NCBI GenBank assembly: GCA_022823235.1
Contig: JAJDXO010000030.1
Coordinates: 186,001-250,000 of the forward strand
Direction of reading: 5' to 3'
DNA from: Rhodospirillales bacterium
Lineage (GTDB): Bacteria > Pseudomonadota > Alphaproteobacteria > Rhodospirillales > UBA2165
Length of the DNA: 64,000 nt
Part shown: in pieces, positions 63,145 through 64,000 of the stretch
Layout of the letters: each line of letters opens with the position of its first letter
Position numbering within the stretch: position 1 is the first letter of the stretch
Notes under the pieces: model-generated
The model's input: only the letters and a program-made list of their open reading frames with translations
Database searches by the model: none
What the model was told of the DNA's origin: nothing
Made by a program: the position numbers and the translations under genes

Positions 63145-64000
63145 GTGGCCATCACCGGAATAGACGCCATCACCTACGGCGTCACCAACATGGACAAATG
63201 CCGGCGGTTCCTTGCCGACTGGGGTCTGAAACGGCTGCGCGCAAGCGATGCCGGCGCGGCCTACGAGACCCTGGACGGCAGTCAGGTGATCATCAAACCG
63301 CTGGGCGACAAATCGTTGCCCAAGGCCATTTGCCGGGGCGCCACGGCCCGCGAGGTTGTCTGGGGCGTCTCCTCCAGGGCCGAACTCGATCGCCTGCGGC
63401 GGTCATTGGCGGCCAATGGAATCGAGTTTGCCGAGAAGGCCGGGACCTTGCGGTGCGCGGACCCGGCGGGCCTGGGGCTCGGCTTTCGCCTGAGCAGGAA
63501 ACGCAAAGTCAAGGTGCGCGGCACGCCGATGAACATGGTCGGTGACCGGGCGCGAATCGACAGGGCGAGCACGTTCTATGACCGGGCCCGGCCGGTTTCG
63601 CTGGGCCACGCGGTCTTCAATGTCCCCGCCCTCGAACCGGCGGAGCGCTTCTACCGGGAAGTGCTGGGGTTTCACCTGTCCGACCGATATCCGGGAGATG
63701 CGGTGTTTCTCCGCTGCAGGCCGGAAGGTGAGCACCACAATCTCTTTCTGCTCGAGACGAAGGACGGCAGCGCCAGCCTCAATCATGTGGCATTCGAGGT
63801 GCGCGACCTTCATGAGATTTTCGGCGGCGGTCTCCATATCGCGAGGAAAGGCTGGAAGACCGCCATAGGACCCGGACGGCATCCCATTTCGTCGGCCTAC
63901 TTCTGGTACGTGGAAAATCCGTGCGGCGGGCTGATCGAATACTACTCCGACGTCGATTACGTCACCGAAAGGTGGAAGCCCCGCGACTGCGCCCGGACGC
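63145..64000 (+). CDS. Two-domain VOC protein, extradiol dioxygenase-like (3' truncated by window)
   Basis: Starts at GTG 63145 behind GGAGTACAAATCA and stays open to the window end, 285 codons visible; it is absent from the ORF track because it lacks a stop. The C-terminal VOC half carries the triad H155 (LGHAVFNV), H214 (LNHVAFEV) and E265 (GGLIEYYSD), as in type I extradiol dioxygenases; the N-terminal half is degenerate. The placement of the first His matches the enzyme at 1291. It would cleave a catecholic product of the Rieske/SDR steps (inference). The ORFs 63198-63545 and 63542-63868 are shadows. Confidence 0.82.
   Translation, partial: MAITGIDAITYGVTNMDKCRRFLADWGLKRLRASDAGAAYETLDGSQVIIKPLGDKSLPKAICRGATAREVVWGVSSRAELDRLRRSLAANGIEFAEKAGTLRCADPAGLGLGFRLSRKRKVKVRGTPMNMVGDRARIDRASTFYDRARPVSLGHAVFNVPALEPAERFYREVLGFHLSDRYPGDAVFLRCRPEGEHHNLFLLETKDGSASLNHVAFEVRDLHEIFGGGLHIARKGWKTAIGPGRHPISSAYFWYVENPCGGLIEYYSDVDYVTERWKPRDCART

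Noticed and set aside
1-64000. CRISPR arrays, insertion sequences, prophage or defence islands
   Set aside because: No repeat-spacer arrays, transposases, integrases or recognisable defence genes were seen; the only recombinase-like sequence is the 99-aa HTH protein.

Overview
The window looks like a high-GC alphaproteobacterial chromosome, probably Rhodospirillales-like (inference from gene content: two TRAP transporters, a cysE-iscR-suf operon, RNase E with long Arg/Glu-rich tail, a frameshifted prfB, DUF3971/AsmA protein next to glnE). No integrase, transposase, phage gene or CRISPR array was seen. A 15/16 match to the bacterial parS consensus at about 2.3 kb suggests that the window may lie in the origin-proximal part of the chromosome.

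Layout. (1) 1-7.1 kb: an accessory catabolic block with the end of a UxaA-family hydratase, a two-domain VOC extradiol-dioxygenase-like enzyme, a PLP aminotransferase and a complete dctPQM TRAP transporter. (2) 7.2-12.3 kb: GST, glyoxalase I, EamA exporter, TRIC-like channel, then class II aldolase, FAH-family hydrolase and an HpaR-like MarR repressor with a visible promoter/operator. (3) 12.5-18.2 kb: surface polysaccharide genes (asparagine synthase, GT4 glycosyltransferase, and convergent wecB-wecC). (4) 18.3-41.6 kb: envelope and housekeeping genes: DsbA-like and M48 periplasmic proteins, a divergent GGT-like lipoprotein, aminotransferase, rne, amiC, PBP1A, prfB (with programmed +1 frameshift, missed by the ORF track), DUF455, glnE, AsmA-like, tyrS, anmK, alpha/beta hydrolase. 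(5) 41.7-54.1 kb: one long sulfur/Fe-S operon cysE-iscR-two IscS/NifS-type desulfurases-sufBCDS-sufU-sufT-sufA-ferredoxin-tenA, followed by mnmA and a CAT-anticodon tRNA. It is headed by a good sigma70 promoter overlapped by two tandem IscR type-1-like sites. (6) 54.1-64 kb: an accessory catabolic cluster: LysR regulator, MetE-like protein, a second TRAP transporter (leftward), and divergently a Rieske oxygenase, a small recombinase-like HTH protein, SDR, cupin, aspartate dehydrogenase and a second two-domain VOC enzyme cut by the window edge.

How it works together. Region 5 supplies cysteine (CysE), mobilises its sulfur (three desulfurases), builds Fe-S clusters (SufBCD/U/A/T) and passes sulfur to tRNA (MnmA), with IscR as the apparent feedback sensor. 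Region 6 looks like a self-contained uptake and oxidation system for an unidentified small organic acid or aromatic/aminated compound. The same box, TATAAC-N6-GAATAW, occurs at the LysR gene's own promoter and, as mirror-image copies with identical 32-bp geometry, at both the TRAP and the Rieske promoters, so the LysR protein very probably co-controls import and degradation. This LysR-controlled TRAP/Rieske/rHTH/SDR/cupin/AspDH/VOC cluster is the best candidate in the window for an undescribed system.
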